From Candidatus Bathyarchaeota archaeon (GTDB lineage Archaea > Thermoproteota > Bathyarchaeia > Bathyarchaeales > DTEX01), in the NCBI GenBank assembly GCA_018396635.1, contig JAGTQE010000001.1:1-64000 (forward strand): a DNA stretch of 64,000 nt, given 5' to 3'. The position numbers were made by a program, and so were the translations under genes. Below, one piece after another: positions 52,452 through 61,567 of the stretch (position 1 is its first letter; every line of letters starts with the position of its first letter). Under the pieces are notes generated by a model, which saw nothing but the letters and a program-made list of their open reading frames with translations, made no database searches and was not told the origin of the DNA.

Positions 52452-54269
52452 ATGGGATGGGTAATAGTTAGATATGCTAGGGAAGGCGCGGAGGGCAAAC
52501 CTAGAAGCCCTCCACATAAGATAATAATTAGGCTTATGCGGCTAATATGGAGATACAAAGTTAGAGTATTGATCTTTATAGCAGCCGCTTCGACAGTGCT
52601 CTTACTGAATGTTATAGGACCCTATATTGGAAGGAGGATCATCGATGAGGGGATAATTGCTAGAAACTTAGGCGCATTAACTTTTTACGCATCTATGCTC
52701 GCAATCATAATGGTATGCAATTGGATATTAGGTGTGATCAGATCTTATAGCATCGCTTGGTTGACGCAGAAGCTTCTCTACGATTTGCGCACATTACTCT
52801 TCAACCACTCAAAAGAGTTAGACTATGCTTTCTTCTCTTCTGTGCCAGCTGGTCAAATTATATCTAGGTTCACTAGTGATGTTGAGGCTGTCGGGCAGAC
52901 GGCGACAACAGGCTTCATAGACGCCGTATTTAATGCACTCACAATTATAGGAGCATTAATTGCCATGCTAAGCCTGAATATTAGTTTAACGCTAGTGACG
53001 TTGTCTTTAGTACCATTGATAGTAGTTTCAGTAATATTTCTGGCTAGGAGGAGCTATAGAGCTTATAGAGAGGTTAGGGCTAAGGTTGGAGAACTCACCT
53101 CAAATATTGAGCAGACGGTTTCAGGGATTAGGGTTTCGCAGTCCTTCTCTGAGAGGGATAGGGTTGATGTAAGAAGGTTTGAGAGAATAAGCTATGAAAC
53201 TATGCGAGCAAACATTAGAGCAACATTAGTTATGGCGCTGACGCGCCCTGTTCTAAGCATTATAAGAGCTGCAACTATAGCCCTACTAGTCTTTTACGGA
53301 GGGCATCTAATTATAAGAGGCGAAACAACAATAGGTACCTTAATAGCATTCTACAGCTATGTTGAAATGTTCTTCAATCCGATAATAACCCTAACAGTAT
53401 ACTATAATATGCTGCAGTCAGCTTTGGCAGCCGCGGAGAGAGTGTTCGAATATCTGGAAACAAAGCCTTCAGTTAAAGATGCGGAAGATGCTATTGACTT
53501 CGAAATTAAGAATGGTGAAATAATTTTTGAGAAGGTCAGCTTCGGGTATGGTGAAACAAAAGTTTTTGAGAACTTTAACCTTAGGATTAATCCGGGTGAG
53601 ATACTGGCAGTTGTTGGGCCGACTGGTGCTGGAAAAACGACCTTAGCAAACCTGATATTGAGGCTATATGATCCGCAAAGTGGGCGCATACTTATAGATG
53701 GAATAGATATAAGGAAAATTAAATTGGATTCCCTGAGAAGACAGATAGCTTTAGTCCCGCAGGAACCGACGTTATTTAAGGATACTGTCTTAGAGAATAT
53801 TCGCTATGGTAAGCCCGATGCAAAAGATGATGAGATAATGGAGGTTATACGGGACCTCGGCTTAGAACCCATTATGGAGACTCTTCCAAATGGGCTTAAT
53901 ACTATGGTGCTTGAAGGCGGCGCAAATCTTTCTGTTGGACAAAGACAGCTGATAAATATTGCCAGAACCCTTCTACGAAGGCCAAAAATAGTGATACTTG
54001 ATGAGGCAACTAGCAGCGTCGATCCATATACTGAAAGCTTACTGCAAGAAGCCTTAAAGAGGCTTTTGAGCGGTAGGACATGCATTATAATTGCGCATAG
54101 GCTCTCAACAACATTCTTAGCTGACAGAATTATAGTTCTTGATAAGGGGAAGATTATTGAGGAGGGGACCCATGGCGAGCTGATTGAGAAAGGAGGTCTA
54201 TATGCAAGGCTCTATGAACTCCAAATAGGTGAATTAATTAAGGCGGAGGCTGCTAGTAGAGCCAAATAA
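52452..54269 (+). CDS. Heterodimeric ABC exporter subunit, catalytic Walker B (TM288-like)
   Basis: A 605-residue protein with six membrane helices and an ATPase domain. Walker A is VGPTGAGKTTLANLI, Walker B ILDEATSSVD keeps the catalytic glutamate, and the signature is the altered LSVGQRQLINIAR. Combined with the upstream partner this gives one working and one degenerate ATP site, as in TM287/288, BmrCD and LmrCD. Those export drugs, lipids or peptides; the cargo here is unknown. Confidence 0.92.
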   Translation: MGWVIVRYAREGAEGKPRSPPHKIIIRLMRLIWRYKVRVLIFIAAASTVLLLNVIGPYIGRRIIDEGIIARNLGALTFYASMLAIIMVCNWILGVIRSYSIAWLTQKLLYDLRTLLFNHSKELDYAFFSSVPAGQIISRFTSDVEAVGQTATTGFIDAVFNALTIIGALIAMLSLNISLTLVTLSLVPLIVVSVIFLARRSYRAYREVRAKVGELTSNIEQTVSGIRVSQSFSERDRVDVRRFERISYETMRANIRATLVMALTRPVLSIIRAATIALLVFYGGHLIIRGETTIGTLIAFYSYVEMFFNPIITLTVYYNMLQSALAAAERVFEYLETKPSVKDAEDAIDFEIKNGEIIFEKVSFGYGETKVFENFNLRINPGEILAVVGPTGAGKTTLANLILRLYDPQSGRILIDGIDIRKIKLDSLRRQIALVPQEPTLFKDTVLENIRYGKPDAKDDEIMEVIRDLGLEPIMETLPNGLNTMVLEGGANLSVGQRQLINIARTLLRRPKIVILDEATSSVDPYTESLLQEALKRLLSGRTCIIIAHRLSTTFLADRIIVLDKGKIIEEGTHGELIEKGGLYARLYELQIGELIKAEAASRAK

Positions 54270-54351
54270 ATTGCATCATGTTTCTCTCATACAATATTGC
54301 TGTCGAAACTAAAATGTTGGAGGTCTTAAGTGAAATAATTTTTTCTTGAAT

Positions 54352-55377
54352 TTACGTCCTCCAGTCCAAGATTATTCCTAACGTTGATTCCTTCGAATCA
54401 ATAAGCTTCCTGTACGCGCTCGCCGCCTCTTCAAACCTCACCTTCATAGTGATTAAATCTCGAACCTTTAGGAGACCTCTACTTATCAACTTTAGGCTTA
54501 ACTTAGCATCGTCTTTACGCGTCCAAAATCTTCGACTCGACTCATAGGCTGGCCTAATGCTGTCATGCGCCCCTATAATGATAACTCCCTTCCTATGAAC
54601 AAGGCTGTAAAAGTTTACTGTCGAAACTCCTCTCGTACTGCCTAATAGAATAACTCGCCCACGCGTCCTAGCGAGGTCGAGCGCTAGGGGGATTGCTTCT
54701 GGGCTGCCCGTAGCCTCAATTACAACGTCCGGGCCTCTACCGTCTGTGGCTTTTGCCACAGCATCCTTTAAGTCAACTTTGCTTGGGTTTATCACTTCAT
54801 CTGCACCGCATTTCTTTGCAACGTCTAGCCTATAGTCGTAGAAATCAACTCCTATTACAGGGATCCCCCCGCTAAGCTTAGCCAGCTGAAGGGCTAAGTT
54901 GCCGACTAGCCCTTGACCAAGGACTAGAACGGATTCGCCTAGTTCTATATCCGCCTTCCTAACTCCCTGCATAGCTATGGATGCTAGGGCAAAGAAAGAC
55001 GCCTCATCAAAGGATAGGTTTTCAGGTATCTTTTCAACCTCCCTTTCTTCGGCGAGCACATGGCTTGCATGAGGCTTATGTGAGACAACCCTATCCCCTA
55101 TATTGAGCGATGTTACTGCCTCGCCTTTAGCACACACTATTCCAGCATTCGAATAACCTGGATAAATGGGGAATTTTGCGGGGGTATTCGGCAGCGCCAT
55201 GAGAAAAGCCGTTTCTGTTCCAGGACTGATCAACGTTGAGATACTTTCTATCAATACTTGATTTAAATCAGGTTTCTTTGGGACAAAATCTTCGATCTCA
55301 ACTAAACCCTTATCTTTAAAGACAACCCGCTTTCCCTTTAATGTGGAAGGGTTTAAAACAGACAATTCTCCTCTCAC
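54352..55377 (-). CDS. Zinc-less medium-chain dehydrogenase (BchC-like MDR)
   Basis: An MDR-family NAD(P) oxidoreductase of about 341 residues. The catalytic-zinc cysteine is replaced by serine (SISTLISPGTETA), and the GHE motif by PGYSNAGIV, so it is not a classical zinc alcohol dehydrogenase. The Rossmann motif is VLGQGLVGNLALQLA. The track ORF (to 55839) extends 150 residues through antisense AOR sequence; the real start is GTG 55377 or TTG 55365, both beside GGTGAGAGGAG. It is divergent from the AOR gene. Confidence 0.8.
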   Translation of the reverse strand: MRGELSVLNPSTLKGKRVVFKDKGLVEIEDFVPKKPDLNQVLIESISTLISPGTETAFLMALPNTPAKFPIYPGYSNAGIVCAKGEAVTSLNIGDRVVSHKPHASHVLAEEREVEKIPENLSFDEASFFALASIAMQGVRKADIELGESVLVLGQGLVGNLALQLAKLSGGIPVIGVDFYDYRLDVAKKCGADEVINPSKVDLKDAVAKATDGRGPDVVIEATGSPEAIPLALDLARTRGRVILLGSTRGVSTVNFYSLVHRKGVIIIGAHDSIRPAYESSRRFWTRKDDAKLSLKLISRGLLKVRDLITMKVRFEEAASAYRKLIDSKESTLGIILDWRT

Positions 55378-55471
55378 CTGGAAGGCGTGCCTTAGTTTAT
55401 TCTGGTGACGATAAATATTTTTAATGGTGGCACAATAAGAAGATTTTGTTTGACGGTTCGGGGATGATTTA

Positions 55472-57331
55472 ATGACTGGAGGCTTCTCCGGAAAAATTCT
55501 AGAAGTTGACCTTTCTAGCGGGCGCATTAAAGAGGAGCCTTTGGACTTCTCGTTAGCTAGAAATATTCTTGGATGCTTGGGAATAGCCTCGAAGATTATG
55601 CTTGAAAGGGTGGATATCAGGGTTGATCCCTTAAGCCCTGCAAATAAGCTAATATTCGCTACAGGGATTTTAACTGGCTCCACGGCTCCGGCCGCAAATA
55701 AATCTATTGTAATCTCAAAGTCTCCTTTGACAAATATTTGGGGTGAATCTATTTTCTCAGCCAATAGCGGCATCGAGCTTAAGCGTGCTGGATATGATAT
55801 GGTTCTAGTAGATGGAAGGGCGGAGAATCCTGTATACATATGGATTCATGAAGGAGGCGTTGAGATTAGGGATGCTGGCGGGATTTGGGGATTAGATACT
55901 TTCACCGCATGTGAAGCCATAAAGAAGGATCTTGGAGAGAAAAAGGCTGCCGTAGTATCCATTGGGCCAGCTGGGGAGAGGCTTGTTAAGCTAGCTGCGA
56001 TCATAAGCGATAACGGCAGGGCTGCTGGAAGGTGCGGTTTGGGCGCAGTTATGGGTTCAAAGAACCTTAAAGCTATAGCCGTAGCGGGTTCTGGGGAGAT
56101 AAATGTTGCTGATCCCAGAGGGCTTGAGGAGTTAAGGGAGGAGATAATTGGGGTTGTGAAGGAGAGCATGAAGGCTTTCACAGATTATGGAACTGCGAGA
56201 GGTGTAGTTGCATTTGAAGAGATGGGTAATCTGCCAATAAAGAACTGGACAAAAGGAAGGTTCCCAGGAGCCGAGAAGATATCAGGCATGAGGATGGCGG
56301 AAACTATCTTAGTGGGCAGAAAATCCTGTTTTGCATGTCCTGTTGCTTGCGGGAGATATGTCAGGATAAGTGATGGGCCATATGCTCCACTAGAGGGTTA
56401 TGGTCCAGAATATGAGACTATTGCGGCATTAGGCTCCTTGTGCATGAATGATAACTTAGAGGCGATAGCTAAGGCTAATGATCTGTGCAATAGATATGGC
56501 TTAGATACGATATCCGTCGGAGCCACAATAGCTTTTGCAATGGAGTGTTATGAGAAGGGTTTGATAACTAAAGAGGATACTGGAGGGATCGAGCTAAACT
56601 GGGGCGATCCAAGCGCTATAATTAGAACCGTTGAATTAATCGGTAGACAGGAGGGTTTCGGAAAAATATTAGGTGAGGGCTCTATGAGAGCTGCCAGGAT
56701 TATTGGGAGAGGCGCTGAGAAATATGCTATGCATGTTAAGGGACTAGAAATACCAATGCATAACCCGTATCGATTTAAGGAGATGGGGCTACAATACGCG
56801 GTGTCCGAGAGGGGAGCCTGTCACTTAAGAGGCCTCTCAATGCTCCCAGCTAGGGGGATTCTTCTCCCAGAGATCGGTCTCAATGAGAAGCTTGACGGCT
56901 TCAGAATCGAGGGGAAGGCTCATGTGGTTAAGGTTATGCAGGACGTTTGCCGGGTGGTCGATGCTCTAGGAGTCTGCAAATTTGTCTACCTCTTTGGCAG
57001 GGTCTCATTAAACATACTTGCAAAATTATATGCTGCTGTAACTGGCTGGGAGGCGAGCCTACAGGATCTTATTAGAGCTGGAGAGAGAATATGGATGCTG
57101 CAGAGGCTGTTTAATGTTAGGATGGGAATTAGCCGTAAAGATGATGTTCTGCCAAGTAGGTTCATAGAGGAGCCTATGGCTGATGGCGCAGCTAAGGGGC
57201 AAACAGTTAACTTGGAGCCCATGCTTAAAGAATATTATGTTGAACGCGGATTAGATGAGGAGGGAAGGCCGAAAAAGGAGAAGATGCTTGAACTTGGGTT
57301 AGATTTCGCCATTAAATACGTTAATTGGTGA
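55472..57331 (+). CDS. Aldehyde:ferredoxin oxidoreductase family tungsten enzyme
   Basis: A 619-residue AOR-family protein, expected to oxidise aldehydes with a tungsten or molybdenum bis-pterin and pass electrons to ferredoxin. It begins with GGFSGKILEVDLSSGRIKEE. The [4Fe-4S] ligands are SCFACPVACGR near residue 287 and a late cysteine in DALGVCKF near residue 502. The usual GGRGLG near residue 35 reads LGCLGIASK. The MoaD-like gene follows by 9 bases, and a MobA-like gene is at 33.4 kb. The aldehyde substrate is unknown. Confidence 0.9.
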   Translation: MTGGFSGKILEVDLSSGRIKEEPLDFSLARNILGCLGIASKIMLERVDIRVDPLSPANKLIFATGILTGSTAPAANKSIVISKSPLTNIWGESIFSANSGIELKRAGYDMVLVDGRAENPVYIWIHEGGVEIRDAGGIWGLDTFTACEAIKKDLGEKKAAVVSIGPAGERLVKLAAIISDNGRAAGRCGLGAVMGSKNLKAIAVAGSGEINVADPRGLEELREEIIGVVKESMKAFTDYGTARGVVAFEEMGNLPIKNWTKGRFPGAEKISGMRMAETILVGRKSCFACPVACGRYVRISDGPYAPLEGYGPEYETIAALGSLCMNDNLEAIAKANDLCNRYGLDTISVGATIAFAMECYEKGLITKEDTGGIELNWGDPSAIIRTVELIGRQEGFGKILGEGSMRAARIIGRGAEKYAMHVKGLEIPMHNPYRFKEMGLQYAVSERGACHLRGLSMLPARGILLPEIGLNEKLDGFRIEGKAHVVKVMQDVCRVVDALGVCKFVYLFGRVSLNILAKLYAAVTGWEASLQDLIRAGERIWMLQRLFNVRMGISRKDDVLPSRFIEEPMADGAAKGQTVNLEPMLKEYYVERGLDEEGRPKKEKMLELGLDFAIKYVNW

Positions 57332-57340
57332 GCAAGCATC

Positions 57341-57613
57341 GTGATAAGAGTTAAACTTATACTGTTGGATGAAAATCTAAGGAGACATTTTGGCAAAAGA
57401 GAGGAAACTTTTGAGCTCTCAGAAAAGTCCACAGTTAAGGATTTATTAAATATTATTGCTGAACAGTGTGGTGGCGAAATACTCAATAGATTTGTTAAAT
57501 CTGGAGCGTCAATTATGCTAAATGGACAAAACATAGAGTTTCTAGGAGGAATTGAGGCTAGACTCAACGATGGAGATAGGGTTGCAATAGTACCTAACGT
57601 AGCTGGCGGATAA
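57341..57613 (+). CDS. MoaD/ThiS-like ubiquitin-fold sulfur carrier
   Basis: A 90-residue beta-grasp protein with ALSEKSTVKDLLNII-like spacing (ELSEKSTVKDLLNII), LNDGDRVAIVPNVAGG at the end and a C-terminal Gly-Gly, which is needed for thiocarboxylate formation. It likely supplies sulfur for the pterin cofactor of the adjacent AOR, or acts as a SAMP-type modifier. The start is GTG 57341, 9 bases after the AOR stop. Confidence 0.88.
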   Translation: MIRVKLILLDENLRRHFGKREETFELSEKSTVKDLLNIIAEQCGGEILNRFVKSGASIMLNGQNIEFLGGIEARLNDGDRVAIVPNVAGG

Positions 57614-57666
57614 GAGGAGAAAGAATTTTATATCTCTTAAGTAAGGTAGTTTAATGGTGATATTTA

Positions 57667-58656
57667 ATGCCCCTCGTTAATGAGAGAGACCTGCTTTTGC
57701 CAGCATTAAGAGAAGGAAGGGCTGTAGGGGCATTCAACGCCAATAATATGGAGATGGTTCAGGCATTTATATGGGCTGCTGAGGAAGTAAGCAGAGAGCT
57801 GGGTGAGCCAGTAGACCTGATAATTCAAGTTAGCCCAGGAGCCGCCAAATATGCTGGATGGTCCCTTGCCGCTGGAATGGTTAAGATAGCTGCCGCTGAA
57901 ACAGATATCCGTGTTGCATTAAACCTTGACCATGCAACAGAGATAAGCCAGATCAAAAAGGCTCTGGAGACCGGATTCACAGCAGTCTTATTTGACGGAT
58001 CCTCGCTACCATTAGAGGAGAATATACGTTTAACGCGCCAGGTCGTCGAAATGTGTCACGCTAAAAACGTGCCAGTTGAGGCTGAGCTGGGTAAAATCCC
58101 TAGGATCGAAGACTACTTCTCTAAGGAGGAGATCGCCTACCTAAGAAGCCTTCCCCCAGCTGAAGCTGTGAGGATTATACGTGAAAGAGCTGGCAAGTCC
58201 GTTGAGGAGCTAATGGCTAAGCCTGAGGATGTTGAATACTTTGTTAAGAAGACGGGATGCGACTTCCTAGCAGCAGCCTTTGGCTCAATACATGGAATAT
58301 GGGATGATATATGGCCTGTAAGGATTGACCGGCTAATAGAGATACAGGAGAGAATGCGCATACCATTAGTCTCTCATGGCTCCTCCGGGATCTTAATGAC
58401 TCCTAAGGACGCTGAAAGAAAAGGAATAAAACTGCTTAAGGGTGAAGGAACCCTATTAGATGCGATTAAGACTGGTGGCGTAACGAAGGTTAATGTTGCA
58501 ACCGCACTATCAATAGCCTTCATAGAAGGTTTCATAGAGGCTTACAAAGCGAATCCAGGTGAGAAAGACTTCCGAAGGTTCGGTGAGGCTGCAAGAAATA
58601 GGGTTAAGGAGAAGGTTAAGGAGTATATGCGGCTTTTTGCAGGAAAGGTAGAGTAG
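57667..58656 (+). CDS. Class II (metal-dependent) fructose-bisphosphate/ketose-bisphosphate aldolase family
   Basis: A 329-residue class II aldolase. It has GAFNANNMEMVQAFI, NLDHATEISQIKKALETGFTAVLFDGS with the catalytic aspartate and first zinc histidine, VEAELGK, GSIHGIW and VSHGSSGI. About 45 residues after VEAELGKIPRIED are longer than in typical bacterial forms. Class II aldolases are uncommon in archaea, so transfer is possible; composition looks like its neighbours. GGTGAT lies 6 bases before ATG 57667, and TATA-like TTTATATC lies 40 bases upstream. Substrate may be another ketose phosphate. Confidence 0.87.
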   Translation: MPLVNERDLLLPALREGRAVGAFNANNMEMVQAFIWAAEEVSRELGEPVDLIIQVSPGAAKYAGWSLAAGMVKIAAAETDIRVALNLDHATEISQIKKALETGFTAVLFDGSSLPLEENIRLTRQVVEMCHAKNVPVEAELGKIPRIEDYFSKEEIAYLRSLPPAEAVRIIRERAGKSVEELMAKPEDVEYFVKKTGCDFLAAAFGSIHGIWDDIWPVRIDRLIEIQERMRIPLVSHGSSGILMTPKDAERKGIKLLKGEGTLLDAIKTGGVTKVNVATALSIAFIEGFIEAYKANPGEKDFRRFGEAARNRVKEKVKEYMRLFAGKVE

Positions 58657-58659
58657 TGG

Positions 58660-59538
58660 TTGGAGCAACGGCTTATGTTTAAACTATCTGTTATAACGGA
58701 TGAGGTGTCTCAGGATCTTAAGCGTGCAGCCATCTTCGCCAAAAAATTTAACCTTGATGGAGTTGAAATTAGAAGCGTTTGGGGTAAGGGGCCACACCTC
58801 CTCCTTAATGAGGCAAATGAGATCAAAAGGATTTTATCGGAATATGGGCTAAAAGTTAGCGCTATAGCTTCGCCGTTCTTTAAGGCAAACATCGACAGCG
58901 AAAGCGAGTACAAAGAGCACTTAAACATTCTGAGGAGCTGCATTGACCTAGCATTGAAACTGGATTCCAAGATAATAAGGGGATTCACGTTCTGGCGTAA
59001 AGGTAGGCTGGAGGATCACCTTGACATAATACTTGAGAAGTATCGGAAACCGTTAGAGATCATAGAGGGTGAAGACATAATTCTTGGCATCGAGAACGAG
59101 CCATCAACATTTGTGGGAAATGGGAGGGAGCTATCGCTATTCCTCTCAAAAATAAACTCTAAGAAGGTTAAGGCTGTTTGGGATCCTGGGAACGATATAT
59201 TTGACCCATTAGGCGAGATTCCCTATCCAGATGGCTATAGCTATGTTAAACATTGGGTTGTACATGTGCATGTTAAGGATGGTGTTAGAAGAGGAAGCGA
59301 GGGAAAGCCGGAGGTTACGGTCTTCGGTGAAGGTGAAGTGGATTATAGAGAGCAATTCAAAGCCCTTAAAAACGACGGATATAATGGATACATTTCCTTA
59401 GAGACACATTGGAGACCTAAAAGAAAGATTCCGGAAGATCTTCTAATTAAGCCGAGCGGTGAGGAGTTCTCCCATGCTGGTGAGGAAGCCTCAGAAATAT
59501 GTATGCGAAACCTACTTAAAATACTGAGTAGTATATAA
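58660..59538 (+). CDS. Sugar phosphate isomerase/epimerase-like TIM barrel
   Basis: A 292-residue protein of the xylose isomerase-like fold. Metal-binding acids and histidines are visible in LGIENEPSTFVGN, VWDPGNDIFDPLG, VVHVHVKDGVR and ISLETHW. It begins TTG 58660, 3 bases after the aldolase stop, and is probably translated with it. With the aldolase and the aldo/keto reductase nearby it suggests processing of a sugar or sugar acid, but the substrate is unknown. Confidence 0.83.
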   Translation: MEQRLMFKLSVITDEVSQDLKRAAIFAKKFNLDGVEIRSVWGKGPHLLLNEANEIKRILSEYGLKVSAIASPFFKANIDSESEYKEHLNILRSCIDLALKLDSKIIRGFTFWRKGRLEDHLDIILEKYRKPLEIIEGEDIILGIENEPSTFVGNGRELSLFLSKINSKKVKAVWDPGNDIFDPLGEIPYPDGYSYVKHWVVHVHVKDGVRRGSEGKPEVTVFGEGEVDYREQFKALKNDGYNGYISLETHWRPKRKIPEDLLIKPSGEEFSHAGEEASEICMRNLLKILSSI

Positions 59539-59579
59539 CAACGGGCGTGGCATAGACTGCTGCGAAAAGCGAATGTGCT

Positions 59580-60923
59580 CTAACCTGACCCAAATATTTC
59601 CCTCACTTTTATGCGCCACTCTTGCATTTCATTCGGTGACTGCGGATAATTTTCATACATCTTCTTTATAGCTTTAGATTTCCTAGCCATATTATACAGT
59701 TTCCTTAGGAAGGAGATTCTCCCCAAACCTATAAATATCCTCCTTGTCGCATCAGTTATGTTTAAGCGTACGTCGCCCTCCATACCAGCCTTTAAGACGT
59801 CTTCCTCCATTATCAACTTATACTTCATACCATAATTGATATCCTCATTAGTTAAGCTCTGTAGGAAGATGCGGAAAACATCGAGACTAGCTTGCTTTGC
59901 ACCATAAGTCTTCATATAGCGCACATTTATTGGCCATAGATTCTCCACGCTTGGCTCACTTTTTTCCAGCACACTAGATATAACCTCGCCAGCTATCTTA
60001 CCAGCCATCATCGATGGTCCTATGCCGCCTCCATGAATCGGGTTCACATGACATGCGGCATCGCCTATTACAACAATGCCATTACCAACAAAGGAGTCTA
60101 ATGGCCGCCTAGTCGGCACAACGCCACCGCCACCATGAATAAGCCTTGAATCCTCGAAGATCCGTTTACTCAAAACAAACTTATATAACTGTTCTCTCGG
60201 ATTTGGAAAGCCGCCTACAGCTGCAACTCCTAACCCAACGTTGACGCAATTATCCCTTTTTGGAAATATCCAATAATATCCACCCGGCGCAGCTTCAAGG
60301 TCTAGATATATTTGGCAAAACTCGGGCTCATCTACTTCAGATTTTAGGATGCGGATCTCTCTGTAACATAGAACTTCATCCCTCTTATTTATTGAGGTCT
60401 CTATCTCCATCTCAGGCGGAAGCCTTCTCCTTAACACAGCCGCATAGCCGCTCGCATCTACTGTAACCCTCCCTCTAATCTCTACCCTAGATCCAGTCCT
60501 CCTATCTCTAGCAATTACGCCCCTAACGAATCCACCCTCCACTATTGGCTCAAGAGCTTGCGTCAAATCTAAAAGTGAAGCTCCCGCGTCTAAAGCCTCT
60601 CTAAGCAATCTCTGGCCGAAGACCCATCTATTCACTATAAAGCCGTGAAGCTCCTCACTAGACAGCTTGAAAACAGTTTCCATATCTGGCGAGTAAACCT
60701 TTATGCCCATGATGATTCTTTCAAGCTCCTCCCCCCTCGGGTAGCTTAAACCCAGGTTGTCAAAGTGATGTTTCCCTATAGCGTCGCCGCAAACCTTATC
60801 GCCAATAGATTTAGCATCTTTATAATCGATTAAGCAGACCGATAGCCCAGCTTTAGCAGCAGTCCTAGCCGCCATGCATCCCGCAGTTCCAGCACCAACA
60901 ACAACTAAGTCAAGATTCACCAT
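59580..60923 (-). CDS. Geranylgeranyl reductase family FAD enzyme
   Basis: It saturates isoprenoid chains, in archaea chiefly those of membrane lipids. The 447-residue protein starts with the FAD motif VVVGAGTAGCMAARTAAKAG and has the second FAD site VVIGDAACHVNPIHGGGIGPSMM near residue 300, plus DKVCGDAIGKH near residue 42. The region between them holds YYWIFPKRDNCVNVGLG, typical of the family. Single gene, convergent with the isomerase gene. Confidence 0.9.
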   Translation of the reverse strand: MVNLDLVVVGAGTAGCMAARTAAKAGLSVCLIDYKDAKSIGDKVCGDAIGKHHFDNLGLSYPRGEELERIIMGIKVYSPDMETVFKLSSEELHGFIVNRWVFGQRLLREALDAGASLLDLTQALEPIVEGGFVRGVIARDRRTGSRVEIRGRVTVDASGYAAVLRRRLPPEMEIETSINKRDEVLCYREIRILKSEVDEPEFCQIYLDLEAAPGGYYWIFPKRDNCVNVGLGVAAVGGFPNPREQLYKFVLSKRIFEDSRLIHGGGGVVPTRRPLDSFVGNGIVVIGDAACHVNPIHGGGIGPSMMAGKIAGEVISSVLEKSEPSVENLWPINVRYMKTYGAKQASLDVFRIFLQSLTNEDINYGMKYKLIMEEDVLKAGMEGDVRLNITDATRRIFIGLGRISFLRKLYNMARKSKAIKKMYENYPQSPNEMQEWRIKVREIFGSG

Positions 60924-60992
60924 AGCCGATCACTTCCACTATACTTCTAAGATTTGCGTTAAAGAATTAAATTTTTTAAATGAAGAGCTTTC

Positions 60993-61469
60993 TCACAATG
61001 ACTCGATTTCTTCCTTAACTATTTTCAGCAACTCTTCTCTTCCAACCCCAAGCTTATCTATGAGCTCTCTGATCCACCTTATATACGACCTAAAGACGTT
61101 ACATGCAATCTTAATTTTATCCTCCACTGAGAGGTTCTCCTCCTCAACGAGGAGGAGGGCAAACCATTTTCCTAGATCTGTGAGCGTATATGCCTTAAGC
61201 CAGACTCTCCGTCCAGAAAACTCAGACTTCTCCATCTGCTCGCTTAATATGCCGAGATCTACAAGAGCCTTCAGATGCTCTATGACCGTCTTATTGGAGT
61301 AGCCTAAATTTTCAATTAGATCCTTCTGATAAATCTTCTCTGAAACCCCTCTCCTTAATGCAAACCTTAAGATATCAGCTGGAACAGATGAGCCAAAAAC
61401 GGCCCTTAAAACCTCATATTTGCTCCCCTTAGGTAGAAAAATTACGTATGGATATAAGCGCCCCCTCAT
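60993..61469 (-). CDS. Winged-helix transcriptional regulator
   Basis: An ArsR-like winged helix lies in the middle (DLIENLGYSNKTVIEHLKALVDLGILSEQ), followed by a helical C-terminal part that may dimerise. I prefer ATG 61469 (MRGRLYPYV) to the track's 61556, because a TATA box at about 61506-61515 would put the transcript start near 61485. It is divergent from the ECF-type transporter gene, so control of that gene is likely. Confidence 0.8.
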   Translation of the reverse strand: MRGRLYPYVIFLPKGSKYEVLRAVFGSSVPADILRFALRRGVSEKIYQKDLIENLGYSNKTVIEHLKALVDLGILSEQMEKSEFSGRRVWLKAYTLTDLGKWFALLLVEEENLSVEDKIKIACNVFRSYIRWIRELIDKLGVGREELLKIVKEEIESL

Positions 61470-61505
61470 TTTCACTGCCGCCAGATAAATTTTACTTGCT
61501 CTCTC

Positions 61506-61515
61506 AATATATAAG
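61506..61515. promoter_or_regulatory. Shared TATA box between the wHTH regulator and ECF-type gene
   Basis: AATATATAAG (CTTATATATT on the other strand) is nearly symmetrical. To the left it fits regulator start 61469 with a 16-base leader; to the right it fits ECF start 61568 with a leader of about 30 bases that carries GGTG. Use in both directions is inferred. Confidence 0.45.
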
Positions 61516-61567
61516 TTAAGGAAAGGTTTATCAACATGCTGTGTAAAAAAATACATTGGTGTTTACT

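Noticed and set aside
55378-55839. N-terminal 150 residues of the track ORF 54352..55839
   Set aside because: This part is antisense to the AOR gene and unlike any dehydrogenase; the real gene starts near 55377.
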